Positions 36,832-48,634 of a DNA stretch of 64,000 nucleotides are shown here, one piece after another (position 1 is the first letter of the stretch; every line of letters starts with the position of its first letter). The translations under genes and the position numbers were made by a program. The notes beneath the pieces were generated by a model that was given only the letters and a program-made list of their open reading frames with translations, was not told where the DNA came from and did not search any database. The DNA comes from Trichomonas vaginalis G3 (lineage: Eukaryota > Parabasalia > Trichomonadida > Trichomonadidae), in the NCBI RefSeq assembly GCF_026262505.1, contig NC_067205.1, positions 12,710,001-12,774,000 of the forward strand. Direction: 5' to 3'.

Positions 36832-38169
36832 ATGGAGGATCCTGATTTTGACGAAGAGGTAAAAGGTACTAATGAAATAATAGAAGATATTCCAGAAAAC
36901 TTAGGAAAGAAAATGGATGTACACTATATAAACCTGTTTATAGAAAAATTAGAAAGTTATAATAATAGAACCATTGAAAGTGCTTTAATAGATATCCTAA
37001 GAATCCCTTTAAACAACTATCTAGAACCAAAGCAATTTCCAATAACATTTAGAGAATCAATTTTAAAAGTTTTCCAAATTAATCACAAAAAAATAATAAA
37101 TTTAGCATCTCAGTTCTTATTATCTCTTGTCAAGTATAACTCATTGTTCCTAACACAGATTGCTGGATCAGTCTTGTTATCAATTCTCATTCCAAAACTT
37201 GAAGATTTTGCAAATGATGAAAAAACACTTTTTTATTTGCTAGAATTATGTTCTTGGTATACGACGTCAAATCCAATAACTCAAACGGCCTATCAGAAGG
37301 ATGTAGCACAAATCTTGATCAAGCATTATGATCTTTCTCATTCAAAAATTTTAAATTTTTTGTTGATAATTTCTTCATCAAAGTATTTTGTTTGTTTCGA
37401 AGAAGAAGAGCAAATTCTTACAATATGTTCTAGCATAGCTTTCGCTGATAATCGTCCCCCAATTGAAGAAATTGACTATTCTCTAAGAATCATGGAGAAA
37501 ATCATCAAAAAGAATCCAACATCAAATTTTGTCACTTTTTTGGAAAATAAGAATGATTTATTTAAGCCGATTTCCTTGATTACAGAAAGTCAACTTGTAT
37601 TAGATAGTTCGTTGTTATTCTATATGACTATATCAGAAATAAGTGATGCGATATCAAAGATGATTCTCGATGAAAAAATTTTAGAAAAATTCATTGAATC
37701 TATTCAACCAGATAATCTTCCAATTTTCAAAAGATTTATTTTTTCTGTTGCTCAGACTGATAGATGCAATACTTGCACTGCAATTTGCAATAATAAAATG
37801 ATTGAAATTATTAAATTGGGATATGAATTAAATGCTGACATTAGATTTGCGTCAATATATATTCTATGTTTTATATTATGCGAAGTATCTGATTATAATG
37901 TTGCTATGGCTGTTTTTTCAGATTCCGAAATTACAGAATTCCTCAATACATTATATGGATGTGGATTTAGTGACTTATTTGGAGCTGTTATAAGATCGGT
38001 GAATATTCTTTATGAAAGAGGCAAAAATCAGAAAAACTCAGAAGAATTTTATCAATTTATTAAATCTGATGAATTACTATCAGAAGCAAATGAGATAGCA
38101 TCAAATGAAAATAGTAAATACTATAAGGATGCTATCTTTTTTACTGAAATTTATGATCAAATCGATTAA
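36832..38169 (+). CDS. alpha-solenoid (armadillo/HEAT-like) host protein
   Basis: 445 residues, almost entirely amphipathic helices of 12-18 residues in pairs, with an acidic N-terminus (MEDPDFDEEV). Hydrophobic repeats such as NLASQFLLSLVKYNSLFLTQ and IRFASIYILCFILCE suggest armadillo or HEAT repeats. Trichomonads have many such proteins of unknown role. Mav1 lies 101 bp upstream of the ATG, so the gene's native promoter may be cut off from its far part. Not further identified. Confidence 0.65.
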   Translation: MEDPDFDEEVKGTNEIIEDIPENLGKKMDVHYINLFIEKLESYNNRTIESALIDILRIPLNNYLEPKQFPITFRESILKVFQINHKKIINLASQFLLSLVKYNSLFLTQIAGSVLLSILIPKLEDFANDEKTLFYLLELCSWYTTSNPITQTAYQKDVAQILIKHYDLSHSKILNFLLIISSSKYFVCFEEEEQILTICSSIAFADNRPPIEEIDYSLRIMEKIIKKNPTSNFVTFLENKNDLFKPISLITESQLVLDSSLLFYMTISEISDAISKMILDEKILEKFIESIQPDNLPIFKRFIFSVAQTDRCNTCTAICNNKMIEIIKLGYELNADIRFASIYILCFILCEVSDYNVAMAVFSDSEITEFLNTLYGCGFSDLFGAVIRSVNILYERGKNQKNSEEFYQFIKSDELLSEANEIASNENSKYYKDAIFFTEIYDQID

Positions 38170-38470
38170 ATCATATGTGTATGTATGTTTTCAGTGTAGA
38201 TCTAAATAGTGTTGGTTGTTTTGAATTAGTTTGTTTCTTAAATGTTTGATTCTTAAAAATATATATGATTTTTTTTACAATTTCTTAATTTGTTCCAATA
38301 AGAAAGGCTAGCTGAATTTTGAAAAGAATAGAGGACAAAGCATTGAAGATTTAATCAGCAAAAAAACTGATATCGTATTAAAAAGATTGAAATAATAAGA
38401 AAACAAATATAGAGTTTATTTCTAATAAGTAACAAATTCATCTCTAAAGTAAATTATATTGATGTTAGAA
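38170..38470. other. convergent intergenic region, no gene seen
   Basis: 301 bp, AT-rich, between two convergent genes. No repeats or RNA genes seen. Confidence 0.35.
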
Positions 38471-38974
38471 TCATTCGTTGATAATTAGGTTAACTAACCT
38501 GAATCTCGGGCTCATGCTCTTGAAAAACAGTACTATTAGCTCTAAAACTATATGGTTCTTAATATTATCTGAACTATCTCGAGGTGGTTGTACTAAAATT
38601 GTTAAAATTGAAAATATAAATAAGCAAATAACAAAAGAAATAATGACATAACCTGTCGAACGATTTAATCGAATATATGTAGCAATAGGTATGATCGCTA
38701 AAATGATTATTACTGCTAAATACGTGTTGAAAACTAATTTTGAAGTTGAATATTTAACTTTTTGGACAACAACTATGTCTTGTGTAATGCAATCATCTAA
38801 TTCGAGTAATTTTCCATCTTGAATAAGTTCCAACTCTGCGTTTAATTTTTTAATTCTATCTAATGAAGAAATTCTTGAGAACATTTGCTCAGCACTGCAA
38901 CTGAATGGTACATTGTTAAGCAAAATCTCACTTTTGTCTGGTAAAACTAATGATACGTTATGTCGAGATTCCAT
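38471..38974 (-). CDS. membrane-anchored ubiquitin-like domain protein
   Basis: 167 residues from ATG 38974 (MESRHNVSLVLPDKSEILLN); the frame upstream begins with TTG and is not needed. Residues 1-75 look like a ubiquitin-like fold (strand, turn, helix SAEQMFSRISSL, LELIQDGKLLELDDC, VVVQKV). Two transmembrane helices follow (about 85-105 and 112-132), then a basic tail. This resembles TMUB/HERP-type proteins linked to ER-associated degradation, but with low sequence similarity. Assignment moderate. Confidence 0.55.
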   Translation of the reverse strand: MESRHNVSLVLPDKSEILLNNVPFSCSAEQMFSRISSLDRIKKLNAELELIQDGKLLELDDCITQDIVVVQKVKYSTSKLVFNTYLAVIIILAIIPIATYIRLNRSTGYVIISFVICLFIFSILTILVQPPRDSSDNIKNHIVLELIVLFFKSMSPRFRLVNLIINE

Positions 38975-39275
38975 CAAATTAATTGAACAAATAAAATATA
39001 ATTCAATTTCCCTCAATTATTGATTTTGATTGTGTATTAATTAATAATTTTACAAGTTGCTCTATGAAATATTTGGAAATTATCAAAATTGAATTGGAAA
39101 TTTAGAATTTAGTATGTTATAATTAGGAAATGCTTTTCTTTATGGATGACTATGTGTTTGGTAATAATAAAAAGAGAAATTTACAAATAAAGATTAATTT
39201 TCTGTTTTTTTACTTTGTAATGAAATAAAAAAAAATCACCTACTAAATACTTTTAAATGAATTATATAAAATTAT

Positions 39276-40166
39276 TTAGTAAGCAAGATCGTGATAGAGT
39301 TTCAAAGGAATAGTTGTTGAAGCGTAAGCTCCGTTTGTGAAGACAATACGGACCTTAAGGCTTGTTGATACTGAGAACAGTGGGGTCTCTAAATCTGCGC
39401 TAATATGGATGCGAGACCATTCAATGTTAAATGGAATTTGGATTCCATGTGGAGGATCATTTTCTGCGATATATGTACGGCTCTTTTCAGAGTTTAATGT
39501 CTGTGGATTTGTTCTGTCGATTAGAATTGTTTCATTACGAATGTATGAAACTGTAATTGCTTCAATCGGAGTATCTGAGTCGACAATAGTAATCCAACCG
39601 GTCGGAGGCTTCGTGAATGTGGCAACATTAGTATTGAAATGAATGTGAGCTTTAAAGTTTGCCTTCTTGCCCATTGACCTTTGCGGGTTAACTTTATTAA
39701 CATTAACTTCAACGGGTTCGCCTGCTGGAATATTTTTATCTAAATCGGCAACAATGAAGAATCCTTTCGTGCCAACAATGTCAGATGAGAGAAGACCTCT
39801 CTTTATTACGAATTCAACAAAGTAGTCAACGGAAATGTATTTGCAACGAATGGATTCTGTCATTTTGCTTTCCTTAGGAACTGTAAATTCAAAAGGAAGA
39901 GTATATCCATCTTCAATTACAGTTGGAGCTGGATTAATCGGTATATTATGTTGCCAAACAATACGATCTGCAACTTTTGGAATTGGATCGTCGAAACTTG
40001 TAAGGCCGTGACCATTTGGATCAACAGTTCTGATGCAATATGCTGTGCATGTTACTTCTTTTGGTTTTATTTTCTCTGTTGTTTTTACTTTAACAGCACC
40101 TTTTATTTTCTCTCCAGTAAAGTAAGATCTTGTAAATCTGTCGTACTCAAATGTAATTTCGGTCAT
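39276..40166 (-). CDS. VPS26C/arrestin-fold trafficking protein
   Basis: 296 residues. Two beta-sandwich halves of the arrestin/VPS26 type. Landmarks are YFTGEKIKGAVKVKTTEKI near the start, IRCKYISVDYFVEFVIKRGL and LSSDIVGTKGFFIV at the centre, and in the second half GWITIVDSDTPIEAITVSYI and GIQIPFNIEWSR. The layout matches VPS26C (DSCR3), a subunit of the retriever complex that recycles endosomal cargo, better than VPS26A. Length is normal. ATG at 40166 follows an AATAAT tract. Confidence 0.72.
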   Translation of the reverse strand: MTEITFEYDRFTRSYFTGEKIKGAVKVKTTEKIKPKEVTCTAYCIRTVDPNGHGLTSFDDPIPKVADRIVWQHNIPINPAPTVIEDGYTLPFEFTVPKESKMTESIRCKYISVDYFVEFVIKRGLLSSDIVGTKGFFIVADLDKNIPAGEPVEVNVNKVNPQRSMGKKANFKAHIHFNTNVATFTKPPTGWITIVDSDTPIEAITVSYIRNETILIDRTNPQTLNSEKSRTYIAENDPPHGIQIPFNIEWSRIHISADLETPLFSVSTSLKVRIVFTNGAYASTTIPLKLYHDLAY

Positions 40167-40567
40167 TTATTATTTCGTAAACTTGTCAATTTTGATGTCA
40201 CCTTTAACTTATGTTTTTGGCGATGTCGCAGAACATAGGTGTTTTAGGACACGCAAACTCAATGTCACTCCTTCAATCAAAGAAAGGTCCAAAAAAAATG
40301 GAAATTTTTGATGACATCATAAAAGCATATTCTCTATGAATATAAGGTTCTGTTAGAACTTTCTACGAGAAATATATGGATGGTATGATATACCATTGAT
40401 CCATATGAAGCATCTGAATGAAAGTCATTAAATATTGTTAAATTTAACATTGAAAAATTATAAACCATTATGGATAGTCTGTATTAAGGTAATGCACATT
40501 AAAAGTGTTAGTTTGCAAAAGACAAAATTTTATTATATACAAAAAATAAAAAAAAATTAAAAATATA
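40167..40567. other. intergenic, no gene seen
   Basis: About 400 bp of AT-rich sequence holding the upstream region of the VPS26C-like gene and the 3' side of the glycosyltransferase relic. No repeat seen. Confidence 0.35.
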
Positions 40568-41773
40568 TTAGATAAAGTAATTGAATTCGGCAATTTGAGG
40601 CCATTTATGATGCTCTGTGACATAAAAGGCCAAATCAATAGCTTTTAATGACTCTGTAATATTAACATTAGTTATAGATGGCTGATAATGAAGCAATCCT
40701 GGATAATACAAGTTAATTTGATATATCTCAATTGATATTGGAACAACAATATTGCTTACGTCAATTCCGGGCCCTATCAGTTTAATAACGCATGTTTTAT
40801 CAGCCATATACATAATATTATTACAAGAAGAGCCTGTAGTTGTCATCATAATTCTACAAGTCGAATATGTTTTAGCGGCCTCATGCGCAACTAACGTGTC
40901 TGGAATAAGAAAGAAATCATAATCAGGATATTTCTTCTTTGCGGCTTCAATCAATGCTGCGTAGTTTTCCACGACTCTAAGAGGTCCTTTCCTATTCAAA
41001 AACCCCAATTTTTGTCGGAACAATATGAGATACGTTAAAAGTTTTTCTAAGTACAATATGAAGATTATCTATTGCTGGTCCGTAATACCCTCCATGAGGT
41101 CTTGGTTCAACAACTGTATAAAGGTTCTCACAAAAAATCCATTGCTCTGGTTGAAGTACAATTGTTCTTCCTTCGAACCCAAAAACAATCATGATTTCCT
41201 TCCACATAGAAGGATCTCCTTTTACAATGATATGTGACTTCTTTTGTATTTCATCCGGGAAAAGTACTGTCTGGGTCAAAACTTCATTCATCAAATGTCC
41301 AAACATGCCTGCTTCTATATGGCCAAGGACTATAACGTTCTCATATGCACCAACAACTCTGCCAGGTTGATAATAAAAGTTGTCTACAATGATGTTGATA
41401 TCTCCTAATGCAAATACTGTATCTCCTAATACAAATAATTAGAGGCATACATTTTCTTTGCATGTACCCAATTTCCATGAAAATGGCTGGCTTGAGCAAT
41501 TAGAGATTCTCTGCGTTTAATTATTTTATGTATAAATAAGTTCATTTTTTCTCCGTAGAATAGAGCGAAATCCTTCCTTTTAGTTGGGAAAGTCTTGCTT
41601 AACTTGAATAATGATTTAAAAATAGTTGATGGGCAATAACTTTTTTCTTTCGTCGAATTTACTGCATATAATATGTATTGATACTTGGATCTTGTAGCGG
41701 GATAAGTTATCATCATAATGTTGTAGATGGAAAATGATGCTAAAAAGATGATTGTGTGATATTTTTGGAACAA
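40568..41773 (-). pseudogene. GT61-type glycosyltransferase, broken
   Basis: Three frames join into one protein. The N-terminal part (about 41426-41773) has a signal-anchor-like helix (IIFLASFSIYNIMMI). The middle (about 40992-41418) has FGHLMNEVLTQ and WKEIMIVFGFEGRTIV. The C-terminal part (40568-41050) has YDFFLIPDTLVAHEAAK, CRIMMTTTGSSCNNIMYMAD and a TCVIKLIGPG strand. The order His-containing start, then a GSSxxNxMYM-type motif near the end, fits GT61/DUF563 enzymes of the Golgi. Breaks: a 20-bp local duplication around 41395-41436 (CTCCTAATGCAAATA against CTCCTAATACAAATA) with a frameshift, and a second shift near 41000. No clear ATG at the 5' end. Confidence 0.65.
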
Positions 41774-42518
41774 AATAAAAAGAAAGGAACTTGAAAAGAC
41801 ATAAATCGGATCCTAAGAGGTACTAATGTAAACTATTCAATTTTTGATAGATTTGCATCAAAATTGAATAGTTTACTTTTATCTTGAAAGGATAATTGAA
41901 TAGCGGGGATCCATTTAATGACAAAAATTTGAATCCCTTTACGTACATATTCTATGATCTAATTCAATGTTATATTTGTCATTATTTTTTAACTTTTATT
42001 GACCCACCTAAAAAACGCCATTTTCCACACGAGTTATTACGTATTTTCCATACAATTGAGCTTAAAGCCACTATGCCGAGGTTATGTACATTAAAAATCT
42101 GTCAACTTAAATGAGTTGATTTGATCTCTATATGCGTCTGACATAATTTAAAATGTGACACCAATTTACAAATAATATCTAAGTTTTTGTTTTGAATAGA
42201 AAGATCAAATCGTGCATCCTGATAATCAGAAATGCAATATCATGATACTTTTATATCTTAAATTTAATCTTTTTGTTTGAATTGACATGCTTTAGAAGCT
42301 TTATATATATATTGTCTCTAATACTCTAAGTAGTATCTTAATTAGCTTCTCGATTGTTTAATGGGATTCACCAAGATATGAGCTTGCAAATTGAAAATTT
42401 TGAGAGATACGTTGTCGATCAGAGCCCTTAAAATTGGAGATTCAAGACGATCGCGTTTTTGGGACAAGTTAAAGAAGTAGAACTTCATGTTAAATGAAAC
42501 AATCACCAAAATGATTTT
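41774..42518. other. intergenic, no gene seen
   Basis: About 745 bp. A short inverted repeat (AAACTATTCAATTTTTGATA and its near-complement, 41829-41878) can form a hairpin. A 72-codon frame at 41896-42114 is not supported. The part from about 42300 on has scattered similarity to 63390-63480. Confidence 0.35.
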
Positions 42519-42623
42519 TATACTTCAGGAGCTCTGTTTGCGAACGAAATTGATGACTCAACACCAAAGTGTGATGTAATGTAGTTAAACTTCTTGTTAT
42601 CAGCCTCAAGTTTGACAATTCCT
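42519..42623 (-). pseudogene. 3' fragment of a paralogue of the right-edge gene
   Basis: The reverse strand encodes KLEADNKKFNYITSHFGVES and FANRAP before a stop, closely matching the end of the gene at 63639-64000. Homology stops near 42623. A relic of local duplication. Confidence 0.7.
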
Positions 42624-42819
42624 GAGAGGATATTCTGTTTTTTTGGAAACCTTGGGCTTCTGTATCTTGCTATTTGAAGAGCTTAATAAGAAATTGCCTA
42701 TAGAAATATGTACTCGCATAAAATGGAGCGTATAGCTAATATATTTTCATTGAATGAAAGCAATGCTGTATCGTTGGAAAAAGGAATTTTAAAGCCAATA
42801 TTAGGAAAATATAAATTTA

Positions 42820-43227
42820 TTATTTTAAAGTAGATATATTTACAGCAACATATAGAGTTTTATAAATATCCTTAACAATATTTTTGATGTCTTTAATTTT
42901 GAATTTTTGCTTTTTGAATGTTTTATCTGATACATTCTTATTATCAATTAATGGAGCAGGGCAATTATCTGTTGTATAATGTATTATTAATGAATCTAAT
43001 GGTTTAACTGATTCATAAGAAACTGAATAATACCAATCTACAGTTGATGTGATAGTGTTTTCAGAAAAATAACAATTCTCAACAATTTTTGGTTTATGGG
43101 ATAATAAAAAGTTTGCTTTATTCCCAATGAATGAACAATTAGAAAAAATAGTTGATGTTTCACAGCTAATTATTGAAGCTCTATCCCCTTTATATTCATT
43201 GTTTAAAAAATTACATTTTGTAAAATT
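42820..43227 (-). pseudogene. beta-helix gene, 3' part (cut off by Mav2)
   Basis: Encodes FTKCNFLNNEYKG, IISCETSTIFSNCSFIGNKA and IVENCYFSENTI, turns of a right-handed beta-helix with Cys/Asn ladders, ending at a stop at 42820. It continues in the same frame the 5' part found beyond Mav2 at 62576-63195. The two parts meet exactly at the 6-bp target duplication AAAATT. In Mav2 the terminal repeat supplies a new ATG at 43407, so the remaining part is now inside a chimeric frame of 195 codons (59 from the repeat). Confidence 0.8.
43222..43227 (+). repeat. Mav2 target-site duplication, left
   Basis: AAAATT directly before the element terminus AGTAGTATATG; repeated at 62570-62575. Confidence 0.92.
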
Positions 43228-43513
43228 AGTAGTATATGTGGAAGGGTTGTGTGACTTTTTTTGTAAACGTAAGAATTCATACAATATCGAACGATTTTGT
43301 ATCATTTTTTTTAACATATGAAGTAAAAAATGTATGATTCTTACGGTTTTTATTCTTACGTTTTTGAATAAATCAAGATTTAAAAAATTTTCAAAATTGT
43401 AAGACATTTACACTCAGCCCATACACAATGAAATGAAAAATAAATCATTAAAAAATTAACATTAATTTTAAAATAATTTATTTTTCATCTTTTATAAAAG
43501 AAGCTATATATAG

Positions 43514-43600
43514 ATGATGTCAGATATTCCACGATTAATTAAACATCATTTAAATCCTGAATGGAATCAATGGAGTCATAATCAAAGACCTCATGAATGA
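43514..43600 (+). pseudogene. relic of the Mav1 left-end gene
   Basis: Encodes MMSDIPRLIKHHLNPEW and then WSHNQRPHE before TGA. Most of the 196-residue gene is deleted. The same relic is mirrored in the right terminal repeat (62204-62284). Confidence 0.85.
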
Positions 43601-43678
43601 AAGATTCACTACCATAATAAAATAAAAAAATAAACTTTAAAAATTCATGTCTCAGAATCAACATAGAACTTTAAGAAA

Positions 43679-43934
43679 CTAATGATTATTTGAATTTATG
43701 AAATTAATTATTTGATTCATTCTTTCTTCAATCTCTTCTATTCTTTTTGTTAAATCATCAATTTTCATTAATGAGGTGATTCTTGATTGAGGAATAGATT
43801 TCAAACTAACCACTCCTTTTATTTTTGAATTTTTGAATCCATCAACTTTAAACATTTTATTCAATTTACACGTTGTCAATTCTTCAAATAATTTTTTATT
43901 GTTAGCATAATAGTCATTAAATTCTTCAACAGAT
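43679..43934 (-). pseudogene. truncated copy of the coiled-coil gene in the left repeat
   Basis: Reads TTCKLNKMFKVDGFKNSKIK through IEEIEERMNQIINFINSNNH, matching the last half of the gene at 61750-62118. The 5' half is absent because the terminal repeat ends near 43942. Confidence 0.85.
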
Positions 43935-43999
43935 GAAAAAATAAACTTTAAAAATTCATGTCTTACATTTTTGAATAATTTATTTTTATTTTGTATGAA

Positions 44000-45092
44000 A
44001 TGAGCGTCAAGACTAACGACGTTAAAAAATTGGGATTCACAAATGAGGAAATAAAGGATATATTAGAGGAGGCGGGTTATGAGGTTGATAAATATTATTT
44101 AAGAAATTGTCAAAAATTCGCGGAGTTTTTAAATGAGTTTGATTATGATGGAAAAATGAATAAAGATGATGTTATAAAATTCTTATATCCCACATCTAAA
44201 GAAGAAAAACCTAAAGAACCTGATGTTTTCCCTGAATATTATGAAGAACGGATTAAAGATGATGAATACAATGAAATTGAAAGACTGGAAAAAATAAGAG
44301 ATGAAATAGATGAAAAAATTAAGGAATTAAGAGAAGTTGAAAATGAAGTAGAGGGTTTAATGAATATCCCAGCTTCAGAATCAGCAGTTCAGAAATCTCA
44401 TGAAGAAAGATATAAAAATTATGTCTCAGAATCAACACAAAATTTATTAGATGGTGAAATAGATGAAACACTTTCAGAAGAAGGTACTAAATTTATTCGT
44501 AAACATAAGTTACAATTTATTGATAATGAAAAATACCCTTGTATCTTACTTTCACCCCTCTCGATTCTGAGAAATTCAAAAAAGCTCTTAAAAACGTGAC
44601 ACATGCAACTAATACGATTAAGAAAGAAGATCATGATATTTACACAAATTATTATTTAAATAAATGCACGGTGTTGATAAAGTTTTTGATTTATTAGATA
44701 AAATATCAAAAGAAACCATTGGAACATATAAAATTTTATGTGATTGTGGTTTCATTATTGAAGATACCAATAATGTTTCATATGAAAGAACAGCACCGAA
44801 GGAAGATGAAGTGGAAAGGTCTATACCATTCGTTATTAAGAACATAAAAGATATGAAAACTTATAAACATTATATTTATTCATTTATTTCAGAAAAAATG
44901 GAAGCAACCCATAAAACATCTTCTCATCATTTTATAGCTATTCATACATTCCTTTTCAAAGTTGTGAAATTAAATAAGACAGGAATTAGATTTAATGTAT
45001 CAGGGTACGCATTCTTGAGTAAATTAAAATGTATTCGTCACGTCGCAGATGATAAAAATTTATGTGTTCTTAATTCATTTTATGGGCTTTAA
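44000..45092 (+). pseudogene. acidic hypothetical protein, Mav2 copy, two frameshifts
   Basis: Counterpart of 16773-17880. The C-run has four bases here (six in Mav1), throwing the frame off near 44556. A second one-base loss (CACGGTG against CACGGGTG) lies near 44670. A 12-bp deletion removes four codons in the coiled coil. The start is ATG 44000 after TTTATTTTTATTTTGTATGA. Confidence 0.75.
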
Positions 45093-45132
45093 AGAATAAA
45101 TTTTATTTTTTAATTTTTTTATTCTTACATAA

Positions 45133-48100
45133 ATGAACAAAAACGGAACAGCTAAAATGAATGATAATCAAATTAGAGCAGAAGGTAGAAGGTTATTTAA
45201 ACGCTTCTATAACATTCCTGATGGTGTTAATCCTAAAACTCGTAGAAGCTATTTAAATGAAGCAATAGATGCATATGAAGGGTTTGACATTTCATCAGAA
45301 AGTGAGAGATTAGCGAGAATGTTAAATGTTAATATTGATTTCTATTATTGTGATCCTCAACCAGAAGACGTGGACATAAATAAGGTAGACTTTCCATTAG
45401 TGGAATCAATAATGATAGATCCAGAATTTGAAACAGTAAATATTTTATTAACACAGAGTCCATGTGGAAAACTTCACGCTGACAGAATAACAGACGTTGA
45501 AGCACTCACCGGCTATAAAGTTTGTCCATGTTGTAAAGAAGAAGTTTATTCTATCCGTGATGATCCAGAAAGGAAAAACCAAAGAAGATTTTTAAAGCAT
45601 TGTGAGAAATGTAAAGAAAATAATGGAAGATTAATTCAAGACGTTCAGTTGCAAAAGACACAGCAACCATATGCACCACATATTACGAAACAGAAGATAT
45701 ATCAGTGGTTATTAGCTCATAATTTGCAGAAATATTATAAACCGACAAGATATTATATTACTTTTGACTTCGAAACATTAGAGACTAAAGAAGAATTACA
45801 ACTTTCTGAGTGTGCAACTTTGAACGCTTACTTAAAACCATTCATGGTATCATCAACGGTTAAATTAAATGATAAAACATATACGAGGAATTTTTGCTTA
45901 ACTTCGAGTGATTCTTTTATTTCTGATTGGATTGAGTTTTTATTTTCAACCTGTTCATTAGTTGCTAAATCAAATATTGAACAATATGAAGAATTAATGA
46001 AGTCGCAAACGGACTCTTTGAGTCCTGAAGGTCTTTCAGACCAAACGGCGGGGACTTTGTCTCATACATTAAATGAAAAACAGAAGGAAGCATTTAAAGA
46101 ACTTCTAGATGAGGAATTCAATAAAGTGAATATCATAGGTTTTAATTCGGGAAAGTTTGATTTAAATTTAATTCTTCGTGATTTAAACACTGCAAAATGG
46201 AAAATAAAATCAATGCTGGGTTCTTCTTCTCAATTTAAGCAAGTCATTGTAAAGAAAACAAACGTTCCATGTGAATTGAGATTTATTGACATCAGAAATT
46301 ATATAGCGGGTGGAACATTAGACCAATTCACTCAAGATTTCGGAAATAATAAAACACGTGTTAAATCCTTTTTCCCTTATCAATTCATCACATGGGAGAA
46401 TTACGAAGAAGAATTATATAAAGTGGAACCATTCACTCAAGATTCATTTTATTCAGCATTAACTCAAGAAACTATATCAGATAGTGATTATCAAATATAT
46501 CTCAATGATGCTAAAAACTTTAAGAATAGATTAGAATATTTTATTCATTATTGCAATAAAGATGTTGAAATTATGATTGACCCAATTGATAAAATTATTG
46601 AAGAAACATTTGTTTATAAAATTGACATGCTTCATAATCTTTCTTTATCATCGAATGCTTCAATGATTCGTTACGCTTTAGCATATAAAGACTTTAATCC
46701 TAATGAAAAATATCCTGAGGAAGAGATAGAATCAAGTTTTGAATTAACGAAAAAGTATTGGAAATATAAAATTGAATCATATAAGAAACAAGATGAAAAA
46801 GCAGAAAGGGATACTAAAAATAATGTTTCAATGTATGATTTTCAATACTATCACGATTTAATCCTTTCATCTAAATGCAAAATGTGTGGTAAAGCGTTTA
46901 CATATGCAAATAAACCAACATTGGATAGAATAGATAATGAAAAACCACATACCAAAGAAAATTGTCAGTTAATGTGTTGTTATTGCAATGTCGTAAAATC
47001 AAATAAAGATGAAGATGTTCAACGTTTAAGAATCAATTTAAGAAATTATGCATTAAAAAATAATTTACCAATGACTTTAGATTCAGTTGAAGCTTATCAC
47101 ATTCTCCGTAATGGAATTACTGGTGGTTTATCAAATGTTCAACATAGAGTAAATCTTAAAGGAATCACGCACATTAATAAACTTGCATATAATCCAGAAA
47201 CTAAAACTGTATCAAATGAGGACACCACCAACATTATGACTCATTTCGTTGGAGTTGACTTTAATTCATTATATCCTTCATCATTTTCATCTAATCCTCA
47301 TGATTTCATTCAATATACTGACCATAAAATGTATATGCCGGGAAGATTGAATGGTGTTATCATTTGTGATACAGCAACAAAGAAAGCAAAAGCACTGGGA
47401 ATAATTAAGAAGAAAAATACTTTATTCGTGGCTGAAGTAAAGGGTCACATTGATGAAAAATACATTAATGATTACATAAACTTTTTACCGATAATAAGAA
47501 ACTTAGATATTATCACAGATGAAAAAACAATTGGCAGTTTTATGTATAATTACATGAAATCAAACAATCTACCAGTTGACCAGAAACAGAGGAAATTAAC
47601 TTAGTTAGCATCAACACACAACAATATCAACCATTTTCTTCTTATTATCTATGGTATCTAATCGACAGGTTTAATTTTATCATCGATGATATTCAATCAA
47701 TTTTAACATTTACGAAAAACACTTGTTTTAATGAATTTGCGAACAAATTTATGAACGAAAGACAAAAGGCTGAATTAGAAGGAAATAAAGGAAAAAGTTT
47801 ATTTTGCAAATTTCACTTGATGGATCATATGGTTACGATGCAATGAATACACAAAATTACGCAAAGACTAAAATAATGAATGCACAGAAGTCACGCGTTG
47901 CATGTATGTCAAATAAGTTTAAAAACATAAGAGAAATAGGTGAGGATACATATCAAGTGATGCTTAAAGATAGATTTTATAGATGTGATACATGTTTACA
48001 AGAGGCATTCTTCACTTTAGATAATGCTAAATACTGGTATTTGGTTTTCATTTATGATTTTATGTATAAATGCTTGAATGTTAATCGTTTTCATTTCATT

Positions 48101-48634
48101 GAAGGTGATACTGATTCATCTTATTGGGCAATCGCTGGCGACCCAAATCTTCCTAACACTCAAGCATTTCAAGCAATTGTTACCGATAAACAATTTTATG
48201 ATAAAAACATTTTCAAATTCGCACCATTTGATTTCTTTTGTTTTGATGAGAAATTTAAACCTAAATTAAAGAATAAAGCTGAAGAAAAAGCACATGAGAA
48301 GAAGTTATTGGGTTTAGCAATTGAGAAACAAGGTGATAACATGGTTGCTTTATGTCCTAAGTGTTATACATCATTCAACGGTTCAATTGATGGGGGTGAT
48401 TTTAAAAAGATTGCACAAAAAATGAAAGGTGTTAGTTTAAGACAAAATAAGCAATTAACACCTAAAAAATATTTGGATATAATAAATGATAAAGTGATAT
48501 TTGATGGTCAGAATATTAATTTACAACTTAAAAACGGGTCAATGACTCGCTTAACAATCGGTAAGACTGCATTAACAGGAGCACACACTAAGGCTGTATG
48601 TTGTGAAAATGGATGTTGTATGCCATTTATTTAA
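45133..48634 (+). pseudogene. pPolB, Mav2 copy, TAG plus two frameshifts
   Basis: Same domain order as Mav1. The in-frame TAG is at 47602-47604, at the same codon context as in Mav1. Two further one-base losses near 47622 and 47810 separate motif A from motif B in frame. A 36-bp insertion at about 46013-46048 between Exo I and Exo II is made of small palindromes (GGACTCTTTGAGTCC and GGTCTTTCAGACC types) and keeps the frame. The HNH-like insertion is retained. From motif B (ISLDGSYG) to the C-terminal CCMPFI it reads open from about 47810. Confidence 0.9.

Larger units (their letters stand above)
43228..43942 (+). repeat. Mav2 left terminal inverted repeat, extended
   Basis: 715 bp, inverted match to 61855-62569 with equal length. 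It includes the relic of the left-end gene (43514-43600) and an inverted, truncated copy of the coiled-coil gene from the right end. Compared with Mav1 (305 bp) the repeat has grown at the cost of the left-end gene. Confidence 0.9.

Noticed and set aside
41896-42114. 72-codon open frame on plus
   Set aside because: No recognisable features or partner copy; composition fits random AT-rich sequence.
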